A stretch of DNA of 64,000 nt, taken from Agathobaculum sp. Marseille-P7918 (GTDB lineage: Bacteria; Bacillota; Clostridia; Oscillospirales; Butyricicoccaceae). Position numbers and translations under genes: made by a program. A model generated the notes under the pieces. It was not told the DNA's origin. It did not search any database and was given only the letters and a program-made list of their open reading frames with translations. This document shows positions 30,884 through 40,006 of the stretch, piece after piece. Positions within the stretch are counted from its first letter, which is position 1. Every line of letters starts with the position of its first letter. The stretch is from NCBI RefSeq assembly GCF_900625105.1, contig NZ_UYYD01000009.1:1-64000 (forward strand), given 5' to 3'.

Positions 30884-32197
30884 ATGGACAAGCCTGTCAA
30901 AATCGCCCGGCTGGAGACCGAGAACATCAAGCGCGTCCGCGCGGTCGCGCTCGCGCCGGCGGAAACCGGTCTGACCATCATCGGCGGCGACAACAATCAG
31001 GGCAAGACTTCGGTGCTGGACGCGATCGCATGGGCGCTCGGCGGGGAGCGCTTCCGTCCGTCGCAGGCGGCGCGGGAAGGCTCGGCGGTTCCGCCCCATC
31101 TCAAGGTTACGCTGTCCAACGGCATCGTAGTCGAGCGCAAGGGCAAGAACAGCAGCCTGACGGTTGTTGATCCGTCTGGTAACCGGGCGGGACAGCAGTT
31201 GCTCAATGCGTTCGTCGAGCAGCTTGCGCTCGATCTGCCGCGCTTTTTGCAGATGAGTGACCGCGAAAAGGCGGACACGCTGCTGCAGATCATTGGCGTG
31301 GGGGAGCAGCTTGCTGTGCTCGAACAGAAGGAACGCGAGCTGTACAACCAGCGCCACGCGATTGGCCAGATCGCAGACCAGAAAGAGAAATACGCCAAGG
31401 AACAGACCTTCTGGCCGGACGCGCCCCGTGATTTGGTTTCGGCCAGCGACTTGATCGCCCGCCAGCAGGACATCCTCGCACGCAATGGGGAAAATCAGCA
31501 CAAGCGGGCGATGGCGGACATGCTCGCACAGCAGGTGGACACGCTCCAGCACAAGGTAACTGACCTTGCCGCACAGCTGCGTCAGGCGCAGGAGCTTCTT
31601 GCCGCCAAGTCTGCCGATCTTACGACCGCGCGCAAGACGGCGGAGCAGCTGCATGACGAATCGACCGAGGAACTTGAGCGCAGCATCCGCGAGATCGACA
31701 CGATCAACGCCAAGGTGCGCGACAACCTGAACCGTGAGAAGGCCGAGGAGGATGCCCTCGGCTACCGCGAGCAGTACGATCATCTGACGGACGATCTGGA
31801 GCAGACACGGCAGGCCAAACGCGACCTGCTTTCCGGCGCCAAGCTGCCGCTGGATGGCCTGAGCGTAGAGGATGGCGCGCTTACTTATCAGGGGCAGAAG
31901 TGGGACAACATGTCGGGCAGTGACCAGCTGCGCGTTGCGACCGCGATCGTGCGCTGTCTCAATCCGCAGTGCGGGTTCGTGCTGCTCGACAAGCTCGAGC
32001 AGATGGATTTGCACACGCTGCACGATTTCTGCGCATGGCTGGAAGCCGAGGGCTTGCAGGCGATCGCCACCCGCGTGTCTACTGGTGACGAGTGCTCGAT
32101 CATCATTGAGGATGGCTATGTCAAGGGTGCGGAGCGTCCGCTGCCGGACGCACCGATGCCCGCACAAAAAACGACTTGGAAATCAGGTGAATTTTAA
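30884..32197 (+). CDS. SMC/RecF-like AAA ATPase of phage replication block
   Basis: A 437-residue ATPase with split ABC-type motifs: Walker A GGDNNQGKTSVLDAI near residue 33, a central coiled coil (about residues 150-310, rich in Gln, Glu, Arg and Lys), a signature-like DNMSGSDQLRVATAIV near 345 and a degenerate Walker B in CGFVLLDKLEQMD. The usual catalytic glutamate after the Walker B Asp is replaced (LDKLE). It likely acts in recombination-dependent replication together with the Sak4-like and DUF669 proteins. Its stop overlaps the next start by one base. Confidence 0.82.
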   Translation: MDKPVKIARLETENIKRVRAVALAPAETGLTIIGGDNNQGKTSVLDAIAWALGGERFRPSQAAREGSAVPPHLKVTLSNGIVVERKGKNSSLTVVDPSGNRAGQQLLNAFVEQLALDLPRFLQMSDREKADTLLQIIGVGEQLAVLEQKERELYNQRHAIGQIADQKEKYAKEQTFWPDAPRDLVSASDLIARQQDILARNGENQHKRAMADMLAQQVDTLQHKVTDLAAQLRQAQELLAAKSADLTTARKTAEQLHDESTEELERSIREIDTINAKVRDNLNREKAEEDALGYREQYDHLTDDLEQTRQAKRDLLSGAKLPLDGLSVEDGALTYQGQKWDNMSGSDQLRVATAIVRCLNPQCGFVLLDKLEQMDLHTLHDFCAWLEAEGLQAIATRVSTGDECSIIIEDGYVKGAERPLPDAPMPAQKTTWKSGEF

Positions 32198-33243
32198 TGG
32201 AGATCATTCGAGGAAAATTGCCGGGTGCGCTCAAGGTCGTCGTGTACGGCCCGGAAGGAATCGGAAAATCCACTTTTGCATCGCAGTTCCCGGGTCCGCT
32301 GTTTATCGACACCGAGGGCAGCACGCGGCACATGGACGTTGCCCGCACTCCCAAGCCCACCAGCTGGCCGATTCTGCTCGGTCTGGTCGGCGAGGTGATC
32401 CGCGACCCGTCGCTGTGCCGCACGCTGGTGGTTGACACGATGGACTGGGCCGAACTGATGTGCACGCAATATGTCTGCGACAAATACCAGAAGAAGAGCA
32501 TCGAGGAATTTGGCTACGGCAAGGGCTATACCTATCTGTCCGAAGAATTCGGGCGGCTGCTCAACCAGTTGAGCGAAGCCGTGGAGCGCGGCGTGCACGT
32601 CGTCGTCACCGCGCACGCCAAGATGCGCAAATTCGAGCAGCCGGACGAGCTGGGCGCATACGACCGCTGGGAGATGAAGCTCTCGTCCAAGACCGCGCCG
32701 CTCGTCAAGGAGTGGGCGGACATGGTGCTGTTTGCGAATTACAAGACCTATGCCGTCAAGACCGAGGGCGGCAAGGTCAAGGGGCAGGGCGGGGAGCGCC
32801 GCATGTACACGGCGCACCACCCCTGCTGGGACGCGAAAAACCGCTTCGGCCTTGCGCCCGAACTGCCGTTTGCTTATGCAGAGATCGCGTCCGTCATCGG
32901 GGAAATGCCGTCGAATTCTGAACCTACGGCGCAGAATGAACCGAAACCGGTCAATTCTCCGGACAACCCGCCGCACAAAGTAGAGGGTGTTTGCGCGCCC
33001 CGGCAGGACGACGGCCTTGTGCTGGACATTCCGGACGGCATCCCGCAAGCACTCGCCGACCTGATGCGCGCAAACAACGTTACCGCAACCGACATCCAGA
33101 CCGCCGTTTCCGCCAAGGGGTATTTTCCGCTTGGCATGGAGATCACGGATTATCCCAAGGACTTCATTGACGGCTGTCTGATCGGCGCGTGGGATCAGTT
33201 GTATCAGGTCATCCTGCAGGAGCGCAAAAATATCCCGTTTTAA
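32197..33243 (+). CDS. Sak4-like RecA-fold ATPase (AAA_24)
   Basis: A 348-residue protein. Walker A is VVYGPEGIGKSTFA at residues 15-28, the Walker B-type strand is LVVDTMDWAE near 76, and VVVTAHAKMR matches the sensor strand. This is the phage nucleotide-binding family related to the Rad51/RecA-like Sak4 single-strand annealing proteins. A C-terminal part beyond residue 230 contains a small helical domain. DUF669 directly downstream, as often seen, supports an annealing or recombination role. Confidence 0.85.
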   Translation: MEIIRGKLPGALKVVVYGPEGIGKSTFASQFPGPLFIDTEGSTRHMDVARTPKPTSWPILLGLVGEVIRDPSLCRTLVVDTMDWAELMCTQYVCDKYQKKSIEEFGYGKGYTYLSEEFGRLLNQLSEAVERGVHVVVTAHAKMRKFEQPDELGAYDRWEMKLSSKTAPLVKEWADMVLFANYKTYAVKTEGGKVKGQGGERRMYTAHHPCWDAKNRFGLAPELPFAYAEIASVIGEMPSNSEPTAQNEPKPVNSPDNPPHKVEGVCAPRQDDGLVLDIPDGIPQALADLMRANNVTATDIQTAVSAKGYFPLGMEITDYPKDFIDGCLIGAWDQLYQVILQERKNIPF

Positions 33244-33261
33244 CAAAGGAGGAGTTTACCC

Positions 33262-33741
33262 ATGAATGACACCACAATGGAACGCGAACTCGGCTGGGAA
33301 GACGAGATCGAAAACGAAGGCAGCCCGCGCCGCGTGCTGGAAGCGGGAGAATATCCGTTTACCGTAGAGAGCTTTGAACGCGCCCGCTTTGGCGGTTCGG
33401 AAAAGGTGCCGCCCTGTCCGCAGGCGATCGTGCATCTGCGCATCGACACGCCGGAAGGTCCGGCGAACATCAACGTCAATCTGTTCCTGCATACCCGCTT
33501 CGAGTGGAAGCTGTGCCAGTTTTTCACCTGCCTCGGCCTACGCCAGCACGGGGAAAAGCTGCGCATGAACTGGCAGGCGGTGACTGGACGCACCGGCCGC
33601 TGCAAGGTGACCAAGCGTACTTATAAAGACCGTAACGGCGTTGATCGTGAGGCCAATGATGTAGACGAATTCCTCGACCCGGCGGGTGCGCCCGCTGTGT
33701 CGTCCGCACCGCAGAGCGGCTTTACACCGGGGGCGTTTTAA
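33262..33741 (+). CDS. DUF669 protein, probable phage ssDNA-binding protein
   Basis: A 159-residue protein with the DUF669 pattern: LEAGEYPFTVESFERARFGGSEK, then NINVNLFLHTRFEWKLCQFFTCLGL and RTGRCKVTKRTYKD. These proteins usually replace an SSB beside phage recombinases and helicases. The C-terminal tail after residue 135 is flexible and proline-rich. AAAGGAGG precedes the ATG. Confidence 0.85.
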   Translation: MNDTTMERELGWEDEIENEGSPRRVLEAGEYPFTVESFERARFGGSEKVPPCPQAIVHLRIDTPEGPANINVNLFLHTRFEWKLCQFFTCLGLRQHGEKLRMNWQAVTGRTGRCKVTKRTYKDRNGVDREANDVDEFLDPAGAPAVSSAPQSGFTPGAF

Positions 33742-35322
33742 TTGGAGCTTCGACCGTATCAACTGGAAGCGCGCGAGGCGGTCGAGCGGGAGTGGGAGCA
33801 GGGGCGTCACCGCACCCTGCTCGTGCTGCCCACGGGCTGCGGCAAGACGATTGTGTTCGCCAAAATCACCGAAGACCGGGTGCGCGCGGGCGACCGTGTG
33901 CTTATTCTGGCACACCGCGGGGAACTGCTGGAGCAGGCATCCGACAAGATCGGCAAAGCGACCGGCCTTGGCTGCGCGACCGAAAAGGCGGAGGAAAGCT
34001 GCCTCGGCAGCTGGTTCCGCGTGGTGGTCGGCTCGGTGCAGACACTCATGCGCCCGCAGCGGCTCGCGCAGTTCGACCCGCATTACTTTGATACCATCAT
34101 CATTGACGAAGCGCATCACGCAATTTCGGACAGCTACGGGCGTATCCTCGACCACTTCGGGGATGCCCGCGTGCTGGGCGTGACCGCGACGCCTGACCGC
34201 GGCGATATGCGCAACCTCGGCAGCGTGTTCGAATCGCTGGCTTATGAATACACACTGCCCAAGGCAATCCGCGAGGGCTATCTATCGCCCATTCAGGCGC
34301 TGACCATTCCGCTGGGGCTGGATCTGTCCGGGGTAGGGATGCAGTCGGGCGATTTCAAGGCGTCCGACCTCGGCAATGCCCTTGACCCGTACCTGTATCA
34401 GATCGCGGAGGAAATGGTGAAGCACTGCATGGATCGCAAAACTGTGGTTTTTCTGCCGCTCGTTAAGACCTCGCAGAAGTTCCGCGATATTCTGTGCGGC
34501 TTCGGGTTCCGTGCGGCCGAGGTCAACGGCGAAAGCCCGGATCGCGCCGAAACCCTTGCAGCCTTTGAGCGCGGGGACTATAACGTGCTGTGCAATTCAA
34601 TGCTGCTGACCGAGGGCTGGGACTGTCCAAGCGTGGACTGTATCGTTGTGCTGCGTCCGACCAAGGTGCGCAGCCTGTACAGCCAGATGGTCGGCCGCGG
34701 CACACGCCTGTTCCCGGGCAAGGAGCATTTGCTGCTGCTCGACTTCCTGTGGCATACCGAGCGGCACGAGCTGTGCCACCCGGCGCACCTGATCTGCGAA
34801 AACCAAGAGGTCGCCCAGCGCATGACCGAAAATATTGAGGCTGCCGGCGCGCCGGTGGACATTGAGGAAGCGGAACAGACCGCCAGTGAGGAAGTGGTCG
34901 CAGCGCGCGAGGAGGCGCTCGCCAAGCAGCTGCACCAAATGCGTAGCCGCAAGAGCCGTCTGGTCGATCCGCTGCAATTCGAGATGTCCATTCAGGCCGA
35001 GGATTTGTCCGGCTATGTGCCCGCATTCGGCTGGGAGATGGCGCCCGCAAGCGACAAGCAGCGCAGCGCGCTCGAAAAGTGGGGCATTCTGCCGGATGAG
35101 ATCGACAATGCCGGAAAAGCGGCCAAGCTGCTCGATCGGCTCAGCGCACGCCGAGCGGAAGGGCTGACCACCCCGAAACAGATCCGTTTTCTCGAGGGAC
35201 GCGGCTTCCAGCACGTCGGCACATGGCAGTTTGAAACGGCAAAGAACCTGATCGACCGCATTGCCGCCAATGGCTGGCGCATCCCGCATGACATCAATCC
35301 GAGTGAGTATATAGGAGCATAA
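33742..35322 (+). CDS. Superfamily 2 DEAD/DEAH-box helicase
   Basis: A 526-residue helicase. The motifs read in order: I LPTGCGKTIV near residue 31, Ia HRGELLEQA, II IIDEAHH near 122, III VTATPDRGD, V (GWDCPSVDCIV) and VI QMVGRGTRLFPGK near 320. The C-terminal 190 residues are not part of the helicase core and contain two repeated short segments (DEIDNAGKAAKLLDRLSARRAEG). TTG at 33742 follows the DUF669 stop directly and has GGGGG upstream. It fits an origin-opening or branch-migration role in phage replication. Confidence 0.9.
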   Translation: MELRPYQLEAREAVEREWEQGRHRTLLVLPTGCGKTIVFAKITEDRVRAGDRVLILAHRGELLEQASDKIGKATGLGCATEKAEESCLGSWFRVVVGSVQTLMRPQRLAQFDPHYFDTIIIDEAHHAISDSYGRILDHFGDARVLGVTATPDRGDMRNLGSVFESLAYEYTLPKAIREGYLSPIQALTIPLGLDLSGVGMQSGDFKASDLGNALDPYLYQIAEEMVKHCMDRKTVVFLPLVKTSQKFRDILCGFGFRAAEVNGESPDRAETLAAFERGDYNVLCNSMLLTEGWDCPSVDCIVVLRPTKVRSLYSQMVGRGTRLFPGKEHLLLLDFLWHTERHELCHPAHLICENQEVAQRMTENIEAAGAPVDIEEAEQTASEEVVAAREEALAKQLHQMRSRKSRLVDPLQFEMSIQAEDLSGYVPAFGWEMAPASDKQRSALEKWGILPDEIDNAGKAAKLLDRLSARRAEGLTTPKQIRFLEGRGFQHVGTWQFETAKNLIDRIAANGWRIPHDINPSEYIGA

Positions 35323-37569
35323 ATGGAACGAAATGAGCTGGACCTGAAACAGGCGCTCGCTTACATCGAGCCGATGAGCCTTTCTTATCAGGAGTGGATC
35401 GGTGTCGGCATGGGACTGAAGGAAGCAGGACTTCCGGTTTCCGTATGGGACGAATGGTCGAGACGGGACGCGCGCCGGTATCACGCCGGCGAGTGTGCCC
35501 GCAAATGGGAGACCTTTCGCGGGACAGGCAACCCGATCACGGCGGGTACGATCGTGCAGATGGCGCTTTCCAGAGGCTGGCGGCTGGAACGAGACGGCGG
35601 GCATGAACTGGGCTGGGAAGCGGAGATCGGCGCGAAGGACGACCCGTATCGAGTTGTTGATCCGCACTGGGTCGAGGGACGCGACCTTGCAGAACCGAAG
35701 GACTGGTATCCCGCGCAGCAGCTCATCACCTATCTGGAGACGCTGTTCGACTCGACCGAGACAGTCGGCTATGTGACGCGCAGCTTCGAGAAGGACGGCA
35801 AGTACATGCCGACCAAGGGCGATTGGTCGCGCACGGCGGGCAGGCTGATCGAAGAGCTGTCCCGCTGCAAGGATGACGTGGGCGCGGTGCTGGGCGATTA
35901 CAACCCGGCAGTCGGCGCGTGGATCCGCTTTAACCCGCTTGACGGCAAGGGCGTGCGCAACGAGAACGTGACCGATTTCCGGTATGCGCTGGTTGAGTGC
36001 GACGGCATGGAGCTCGAGCGGCAGAACGCGCTCATCCGGGAGCTGGAGCTGCCGGTGGCGTGTCTGGTGCACTCGGGCGGTAAAAGTCTGCACGCCATTG
36101 TCCATATCGACGCTGCGGACTACAACGAGTACCGCAGCCGGGTGGAATACTTGTATGCGGTCTGCCGCCGCAACGGGCTGGAACTCGACCAGCAGAACCG
36201 CAACCCCTCGCGCCTGTCCCGTATGCCGGGCGTGATGCGCGGCGGCAAAAAGCAGTACTTGATCGACGTCAATATCGGCAAGGCGAACTTTGTAGAGTGG
36301 AAGGATTGGATCGAGAGCGTGACCGACGATCTGCCCGACCCGGAGAGTATGTCCGAGGTGTGGGATCATCTGCCCGACCTTGCGCCGCCGCTGATCGAAG
36401 GCGTGCTGCGGCAGGGGCATAAGATGCTGCTTGCCGGACCGTCCAAAGCGGGCAAATCGTTCGGCCTGATTGAATTGGTCATTGCGCTGGCCGAAGGGCG
36501 CGACTGGCTGGGCTTTTCCTGCGCACAGGGGCGCGTGCTGTATGTCAATCTGGAACTCGACCGCGCGTCCTGTCTGCACCGCTTCCGCGACGTATACGAT
36601 AAGCTGGGCTGGCCGCCGCGGCACCTGTCCAATATCGACATCTGGAACCTGCGCGGCAAGGCGATCCCGATGGACAAGCTCGCACCCAAGCTGATCCGCC
36701 GCGCGCTCAAGAAGGAGTACATTGCGGTCGTGATCGACCCGATCTATAAGATCATCACGGGCGACGAGAACAGTGCCGACCAGATGGCGGCGTTCTGCAA
36801 CCAGTTCGACCTGGTCTGCACCGAGCTGGGCTGCGCGGTGATCTACTGTCACCACCATTCCAAGGGCAATCAGGGCGGCAAGCGCTCGATGGACCGTGCG
36901 AGTGGTTCGGGCGTGTTTGCCCGCGACCCGGACGCGCTGCTCGACCTCATTGAACTGGACATCAGCGACGACTTGCGCAAACAGCTGGAAAACAACGCGG
37001 TCTGCAAGGTGTGCGGTGCGGCGCTCGAAGCTGCAGGGCGGTCGGATGATGTGTCGCAGGATACGCTGTGCAGCCAGCGGGAGGCGCTGGACGCCTGCAA
37101 ACGGCTGCTGCCGGGCACGGCCTATAACGCGTTGCTGGACGCCGTCGCAGACACCCGGCGCGAGGTACAGGCGCGCACGGCATGGCGCATTGAGGGCACG
37201 CTGCGCGAGTTCCCGCGGTTCCCGCCGGTCAACCTCTGGTTCGAGTTCCCGCTGCATCGGCCGGATCATAGCGGTCTGCTGGCGGATATCAAGCCGGACA
37301 GCGACGCGCCTGCGTGGAAGCGCGGCAGCAAGGATCACAAGCCGGTCGATAAACGGCAGGAGCGGCTGAACAAACTGGAGAGTGCATTTGCCGCATGCGA
37401 TCTGGAAGGCAAGGGCGAAGTCAGCATTGCCGATCTGGCCGAATACTGTGGGCTGAGCCGCAACACCGTCAAGGCGCATGTGGACGAGCACCCCGGTTTT
37501 GCACGGCAAAAAGACGGTACAGTGCGCAGGGTGTCAGACTGTCAAAATCAAATTGACACCCCTTTTTGA
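35323..37569 (+). CDS. Phage primase-helicase (PriCT-2 domain plus RepA-like AAA ATPase)
   Basis: A 748-residue replication protein. Residues 1-70 match the PriCT-2 domain (LKQALAYIEPMSLSYQEWIGVGMGLK). The middle part has polymerase-type acidic motifs (YALVECDGMELE, then HSGGKSLHAIVHID). The helicase domain has Walker A LLAGPSKAGKSFGLIEL near residue 368, Walker B VVIDPIYK, and YCHHHSKG. A winged-helix segment near the C-terminus (SIADLAEYCGLSRNTVKAHV) may bind DNA. The last codons already lie in the TTGACACCC repeat array. It probably both primes and unwinds at the nearby origin. Confidence 0.88.
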   Translation: MERNELDLKQALAYIEPMSLSYQEWIGVGMGLKEAGLPVSVWDEWSRRDARRYHAGECARKWETFRGTGNPITAGTIVQMALSRGWRLERDGGHELGWEAEIGAKDDPYRVVDPHWVEGRDLAEPKDWYPAQQLITYLETLFDSTETVGYVTRSFEKDGKYMPTKGDWSRTAGRLIEELSRCKDDVGAVLGDYNPAVGAWIRFNPLDGKGVRNENVTDFRYALVECDGMELERQNALIRELELPVACLVHSGGKSLHAIVHIDAADYNEYRSRVEYLYAVCRRNGLELDQQNRNPSRLSRMPGVMRGGKKQYLIDVNIGKANFVEWKDWIESVTDDLPDPESMSEVWDHLPDLAPPLIEGVLRQGHKMLLAGPSKAGKSFGLIELVIALAEGRDWLGFSCAQGRVLYVNLELDRASCLHRFRDVYDKLGWPPRHLSNIDIWNLRGKAIPMDKLAPKLIRRALKKEYIAVVIDPIYKIITGDENSADQMAAFCNQFDLVCTELGCAVIYCHHHSKGNQGGKRSMDRASGSGVFARDPDALLDLIELDISDDLRKQLENNAVCKVCGAALEAAGRSDDVSQDTLCSQREALDACKRLLPGTAYNALLDAVADTRREVQARTAWRIEGTLREFPRFPPVNLWFEFPLHRPDHSGLLADIKPDSDAPAWKRGSKDHKPVDKRQERLNKLESAFAACDLEGKGEVSIADLAEYCGLSRNTVKAHVDEHPGFARQKDGTVRRVSDCQNQIDTPF

Positions 37570-37823
37570 CACCCTTTAGAGCGCGAAAACAGGGTGTCAA
37601 AAATGCGAAAATCGAAAATTGACACCCTTTAGAAACGAAAAAAGTGATATTTCGCAGAAAAGGCGAGTTGACACCGGCGAAATAGACAATAAATAGGGTG
37701 TCAAGTGGGTGTCAACTTGTACGAAATAACCTATAAAATGCGGCATGGATGGTGTCAAAAAACGGGGTGTCAAAACCCCCTATATATATAGGGGGTTTTG
37801 ACACACATCCGCTTTTGACACGC
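37529..37823. repeat. TTGACACCC-type repeat array, putative replication origin/control site
   Basis: At least twelve copies of TTGACACCC or its complement GGGTGTCAA (one or two mismatches) occur in both orientations in under 300 bases. They are near 37529, 37553, 37566, 37592, 37619, 37668, 37696, 37707, 37750, 37765, 37798 and 37815. The array starts inside the primase-helicase gene, overlapping its stop codon, and covers AT-rich DNA. Density and position suggest iteron-like binding sites for an origin-binding or regulatory protein. Confidence 0.75.
37767..37804. repeat. 38-bp perfect palindrome inside the repeat array
   Basis: GTGTCAAAACCCCC and its exact complement flank the self-complementary centre TATATATATA. 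Both arms end in the array's own repeat unit. The AT-rich centre would melt or extrude readily, as expected at an origin. Confidence 0.85.
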
Positions 37824-37915
37824 CACCATCGAACGCGCGAGGAAAGGAGCGTGCAGAAAAGGGGCCCGCTCATAAGGAAGTAATTTGATTGTCGCAGGGC
37901 GGCATGGCGGAAAGG

Positions 37916-39469
37916 TCATGCCGTCCTGCCTTTTCTTTGCCGTTCCACCGTCTGATTGTCGCTCGGCAGGTTGACTTCTCCGATAAAGTTCCAGACCAGT
38001 TCGATCTTCTGCCTGCGGTGGCCGCTGGACTTGTCCGGTGCATGGACGATTATCTTCTTTACAAACTCATTGACGATGGTGGGTGTCAGTTCCCGGATAC
38101 CCACATACTTCCGCACAATAGCTGCAAAGCTCGCAAAATCGGCTTGATCCTGCTCGAAGATTTCTACCGCTTCCCGCCATACCTTGACCTGCTCCGTCAG
38201 TTCTTTTTGCTCCGCTTCATAGTCGGCGGAGAGTTTCAAGAACCGTTCATGGCTGATTGCCCCGTTGATGTCATCCTCATAGATGCGCTTGAAAATCCGG
38301 TCAAGTTCAGCAATGCGCTTTTCCGCATGGGCGATTTCACGCCTGCGCTTCTTGGCGTCTTTCTCCGCTTCTTGAAAACGCTGCTTTCTCGCGGCTTCCT
38401 CAAATGCCATGGCATCGTCAAAGAACAATGCCGTCACATCGAAAATCCGCTGCAAAACGAACAGTTTCAGTGTTTCTTCCCGGATAAAGTGCATGGTACA
38501 ATCACCCGTGTTGCTCTTATACCGGGAACACCGATAGCAGTCTTGTTGCGGTGTCATGTTTTTGCCTGTGGCGAAATGCAGTTTGCTGCCACAGTCGGCG
38601 CAGTACAGCAGGCCAGAAAACAGCCCTTGCCGTTCGGCTTGCTTGGCCGGGCGGCGCTTGTTCTCCCGTAACTCCTGTACCCGCTCAAAGACTTGTTCGT
38701 CGATAATGGCGGGCTGGGTATTGGGAAAAATCCGCTGGTTCTCTGGGGCGTTATGCAGCCGTTTTTTCAGCTTGTGGGACTTGGAATAGGTCTTGAAGTT
38801 TACCGTGCAACCGGTGTACTCTGGCCGCTCCAAAATTCCCGCAACAGACTTGGGACTCCACTTGTAAGGCTTCTCCGGCAGCGGCTTTCCGTCCCGCTGG
38901 GCGTAGTGGGCCTTGACAGTCAGGACGTGTTGGGCAGTCAGCAGCTTTGCGATTTGCATGGGGCCTTTCCCCGCAATGCACAGGTCAAAAATCCGTTTGA
39001 CAATCTCGGCGGCTTCCTCGTCCACAATCCATTTCTTTTTATCCGCCGGGTCTTTCTGATACCCATAGGGTGGATTGGTGCAGAGGTGTTCCCCGGCGTT
39101 TCCTTTTGCCCGCATAACGGCCCGGATTTTCTTGCTGGTATCGCGGGCGTAGAAGTCGTTGAACAGATTGCGAAACGGGGTGAAATCATTGTCCCCTTTG
39201 TCGCTGTCCACGCCGTCATTGATGGCGATATACCGAATATCACGCTCAGCAAAAAAGCTCTCGGTATAATAGCCCACTTTCAGATAGTCCCGACCCATGC
39301 GGGACATATCCTTGACAATGACGGTTCTGACCTTTCCCGCCTCGGCCAGCCGGATCATCTCATTCCAGCCCGGACGGTCAAATGTTACCCCGGACACACC
39401 ATCGTCAATGAAGAAAGTTGGATTAGGGAAACTATTGTCGGTTGCGTACTTCAAAAGGATTTTCTTTTG
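37916..39469 (-). pseudogene. Large serine recombinase, C-terminal part (gene interrupted)
   Basis: About 517 codons encode the recombinase from residue 34 on. DDGVSGVTFDRPGW, DMSRMGRDYLKVG and the recombinase domain (WIVDEEAAEIVKRIF) are followed by the zinc ribbon CADCGSKLHFATG...CYRCSRY, a coiled coil and DUF4368-like end. The catalytic serine part is absent here: reading upstream past 39469, the next sequence is foreign and a stop TGA follows. The missing N-terminus is found intact at 59314-59415. Joining CAA at 59316-59314 to AAG at 39466-39464 gives a continuous frame of about 550 residues, the normal size. Confidence 0.9.
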
Positions 39470-39601
39470 AGATGGAATTTGTCAAGGGGCTTTTCTGCAA
39501 AACACAATGTTTCTGAAAATAGCGTTCAAAATATATGCAGAGCCGTTAGTCCGCAGAGGATGCGAATTATCGGCTCAATGGTTTTCTTTTATTTGTAATC
39601 A

Positions 39602-39964
39602 TTACTTTTCCAATTCCAGATATTCTTGTCCCATGAAGAAGATTTTCAATTCGTTTTGATCTACTTCTATCTCAAATTCTACACTACTATTTCCCTGTGT
39701 AACACAGATTATATCCGAGTAAGAAAAACTATAATATGCGTCACCGCAGGATAGACCCGAATCGGGCATATCTTTACTCACAGCAAGTTCCCCGTTTTCT
39801 TGAAAGGTAAATATCTCCTCAGCATTTGCATCCTTCCATGTGCCAATAATATCTTTTTCGTTCTGAATGCGATTTACTTTACCAACACATACAATGGCAA
39901 GTATAACTGCACCAACAGTCAAAGCAATGCCTGCAACTCTCTTTACCAGTTTCTTTTTACGCAA
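39602..39964 (-). CDS. Small membrane-anchored protein of ABC operon
   Basis: A 120-residue protein. A basic start and one hydrophobic segment (VAGIALTVGAVILAIVCVG) precede an extracellular domain rich in beta strands: IIGTWKDANAEEIFTFQENG, then YYSFSYSDIICVTQG. The IIGTWKD-type opening resembles lipocalin-like domains of unknown function. It is the last gene of the operon with the FtsX-type permease and may assist export or act in immunity; this is inference. Confidence 0.6.
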   Translation of the reverse strand: MRKKKLVKRVAGIALTVGAVILAIVCVGKVNRIQNEKDIIGTWKDANAEEIFTFQENGELAVSKDMPDSGLSCGDAYYSFSYSDIICVTQGNSSVEFEIEVDQNELKIFFMGQEYLELEK

Positions 39965-40006
39965 TTTCTATTACCTCTGTTTCAGTTGCTTTGTTAGATT
40001 GAATGA

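Larger units (their letters stand above)
25697..37870. mobile_element. Phage-like integrated element (integrase to primase/origin block)
   Basis: The region begins with an integrase next to tRNA-Tyr and continues with a candidate RNA, an antirepressor, a CI/Cro-type switch, small early genes and a replication block with terminal repeats. No terminase, capsid or tail gene is present. Its right side is lost or displaced where the outer serine-recombinase element begins, somewhere in 37,825-37,915. Both ends are approximate. It could be a truncated prophage, a satellite, or a prophage whose late genes lie beyond the window. Confidence 0.75.

Noticed and set aside
34597-37509. 970-codon minus-strand frame
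   Set aside because: Antisense to the SF2 helicase and primase-helicase genes, arginine- and histidine-rich, no motif.
37529-37823. CRISPR-like array
   Set aside because: Repeat units are 9 bp, in both orientations and irregularly spaced, and no cas genes are present.
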